DNA of 64,000 nt from an uncultured Arthrobacter sp. (GTDB lineage Bacteria > Actinomycetota > Actinomycetes > Actinomycetales > Micrococcaceae), in the NCBI RefSeq assembly GCF_947495145.1, contig NZ_CANLXP010000006.1, forward strand, positions 112,865-176,864. The letters are read 5' to 3'. The position numbers and the translations under genes are program-made. The notes beneath the pieces are model-generated. The model was not told where the DNA came from. It saw nothing but the letters and a program-made list of their open reading frames with translations, and made no database searches. Shown here piece after piece: positions 62,767 through 64,000 of the stretch; within the stretch, counting starts at the first letter, position 1; each line of letters begins with the position of its first letter.

Positions 62767-63890
62767 TCATCCTCGTCATCAACTCAGGTTCGTCGTCCCT
62801 CAAGTACCAGGTCCGGGATTCGCTGAGCGGAGAGCGCCTCGCCAACGGGTTGATCGAACGGATCGGCGACACGGCGAACGGCGGCCCGAAAGACCACACC
62901 GAAGCGCTCGACCGGGTGACCGAGGAGCTGGACGCTGCCCTGCACGGCAAGTCCATTGACGCCGTCGGCCACCGGGTGGTGCACGGCGGTGAGCGGTTCA
63001 GCGAGCCGGTGCTCATCACCAACGAGATCATCCGTGCCATCGACCGCCTCAATCCTCTGGCGCCGCTGCACAACCCGGCAAACGTGCAGGGCCTCCGAGC
63101 CATCGCCGAGCGGTGGCCGGACATGCCGCAGGTAGCGGTATTCGATACGGCCTTCCACCGCACCCTGCCCGAGCACGCCTGGCGATACGCCGTTCCCGAC
63201 GCGCTGTACAAGCAGTACGGTATCCGCCGCTACGGCTTCCATGGCACGTCCTTTGAGTACGTTGCGCGGCACTCCGCCGATCTGCTCGGCATGCCGGCGG
63301 AGGAGTTCACGGGCATCATCGCGCATCTGGGCAACGGCGCCTCCATCACCGCCGTCCAAAACGGGCGCAGCGTGGACACCTCGATGGGTTTCACGCCGCT
63401 GGAGGGCCTTGTCATGGGAACCCGGTCCGGCGACATTGATCCGTCGATCCTGCTCTTCCTCAGCCGGGAGGGCTACACGGAGAAAGACCTCGACCAGCTC
63501 CTGAACCGCGAATCGGGGTTGAAGGGCCTCACCGGGCACAATGACATGCGCTCGATCGAGGAGTCGGGCGATCCTGCCGGCACCATGGCACTGGAGATCA
63601 CGTCCTACCGGCTCGCCAAGTACATCGGCGGCTATCACGTCGCGGTGGGCGGGGCGCAGGCGCTTGTGTTCACAGCGGGCATCGGGGAGAACTCGTGGCG
63701 TTTCCGGGAGCGGGTAGTGAACCGCCTGGGCGCCCTCGGAGTCTTCATCGACGACGCCGAGAACCAGAAGCCGGGCGGCTCACCACGAGAGATCAGCACG
63801 GAGGAGTCAGCGTTTCCGGTCCTCGTGGTGCCCACCGACGAAGAAGCGGCCATCGCGGAGGCGACTGCCGCCGTCGTCGGCTCCGCCTAG
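62763..63890 (+). CDS. ackA: acetate kinase
   Basis: The enzyme makes acetate and ATP from acetyl phosphate. The 375-residue protein shows INSGSSSLKYQV at the start, HRVVHGGE, RRYGFHGTSFEYVA and IIAHLGNGASI, the acetate kinase signatures, and the GTRSGDIDPS loop. It is translationally coupled to pta. Length is slightly below the usual 400. Confidence 0.96.
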   Translation: MIILVINSGSSSLKYQVRDSLSGERLANGLIERIGDTANGGPKDHTEALDRVTEELDAALHGKSIDAVGHRVVHGGERFSEPVLITNEIIRAIDRLNPLAPLHNPANVQGLRAIAERWPDMPQVAVFDTAFHRTLPEHAWRYAVPDALYKQYGIRRYGFHGTSFEYVARHSADLLGMPAEEFTGIIAHLGNGASITAVQNGRSVDTSMGFTPLEGLVMGTRSGDIDPSILLFLSREGYTEKDLDQLLNRESGLKGLTGHNDMRSIEESGDPAGTMALEITSYRLAKYIGGYHVAVGGAQALVFTAGIGENSWRFRERVVNRLGALGVFIDDAENQKPGGSPREISTEESAFPVLVVPTDEEAAIAEATAAVVGSA

Positions 63891-63903
63891 CCCCCCGTTC
63901 ATT

Positions 63904-63919
63904 TGTCAGGACACGCCCC
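63904..63919 (+). repeat. partial hairpin element A3 (GGCAGGACACGCCC family)
   Basis: GTCAGGACACGCCCCG resembles the left arm of elements A1 and A2, fourteen bases after the ackA stop codon. The complementary right arm is not present. It may be a decayed copy. Confidence 0.4.
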
Positions 63920-63961
63920 GAAAGCGCGGGCGAAGTCAAGTAGTGGGGGCAACGCTGGGGT

Positions 63962-64000
63962 TCATGCCGCTGTGAGCAGCTGGTTCAGCCGGGTGGCTGG
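63962..64000 (-). CDS. possible 3' end of an unknown gene
   Basis: The minus strand is open from the edge to TGA (63964-63962), coding about a dozen residues (PATRLNQLLTAA). It is too short to recognise. I list it because it would be convergent with ackA. Confidence 0.2.
   Translation of the reverse strand, partial: PATRLNQLLTAA

Overview
The window is high-GC DNA from an actinobacterium. The gene content points to the Micrococcaceae (Arthrobacter and relatives): a class II aldolase followed by a DUF3151 gene, an Asp23/DUF2273/AmaP cluster, a SigK-type ECF sigma factor, an AglEFG-type sugar importer without its own ATPase, and many starts that look leaderless. The genus is an inference. There is no phage, plasmid, integron or CRISPR signature; almost everything reads as chromosomal metabolism.

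Layout. 1-6.2 kb: end of a cupin gene, then mannitol PTS genes (mtlD, mtlA), a TetR regulator and a divergent ptsI. 6.2-13.9 kb: housekeeping and small genes (MHS permease, DUF3151-fba, ECF sigma with a short Cys-containing partner, MarR, SpoU methyltransferase, HAD phosphatase, tyrosine phosphatase). 13.9-16.8 kb: Tat-exported hydrolase, pyrE, and a stand-alone AbiEi/DUF559 protein flanked by two direct copies of an 87-bp palindrome-ended element. 16.8-29.8 kb: sugar catabolism, with a Tat-exported isomerase-like protein, two ROK regulators, a truncated prenyl synthase, a ribose-type ABC importer, and an operon of two Gfo/Idh/MocA dehydrogenases alternating with two isomerase-fold proteins. 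The operon's enzyme classes match the published levoglucosan route. 29.8-34.3 kb: nadE, xthA, a hypothetical gene, an MFS exporter and an AlaX-type editing protein. 34.4-40.7 kb: an alpha-glucoside locus (LacI regulator, two permeases, binding protein, divergent GH13 glucosidase). 40.7-42.9 kb: five-gene Asp23 envelope cluster. 42.9-46.3 kb: a lipoprotein and a response regulator / HEAT / glycosyltransferase operon. 46.5-46.9 kb: tRNA genes Glu, Asp and Phe. 47-54.2 kb: zincin-like protein, CDF metal exporter, NlpC/P60 hydrolase, universal stress protein, flavoprotein-like gene with a structured leader, CopC, NCS2 purine permease. 54.2-63.9 kb: 3-hydroxybutyrate dehydrogenase with an MHS permease and LysR regulator, a spermidine synthase-like protein, two GNATs, an O-methyltransferase, a thiamine-binding-type protein, and pta-ackA.

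How it fits together. Uptake and catabolism of polyols, glycosides and anhydro- or keto-sugars dominate. Each locus has its own regulator (TetR, ROK, LacI, LysR), and two CRP/GlxR-type sites suggest global carbon control. Acetate overflow (pta-ackA) and gluconeogenic or glycolytic fba lie at the two sides.

Most notable items: the AbiEi/DUF559 gene bracketed by 87-bp elements, the lgd-like cluster, the ECF sigma gene coupled to a tiny Cys protein instead of a normal anti-sigma, the structured leader at about 51.1-51.28 kb, and a repeated hairpin family placed between genes near 54.2, 57.6 and 63.9 kb. All functional calls rest on motif recognition by eye, without database searches.
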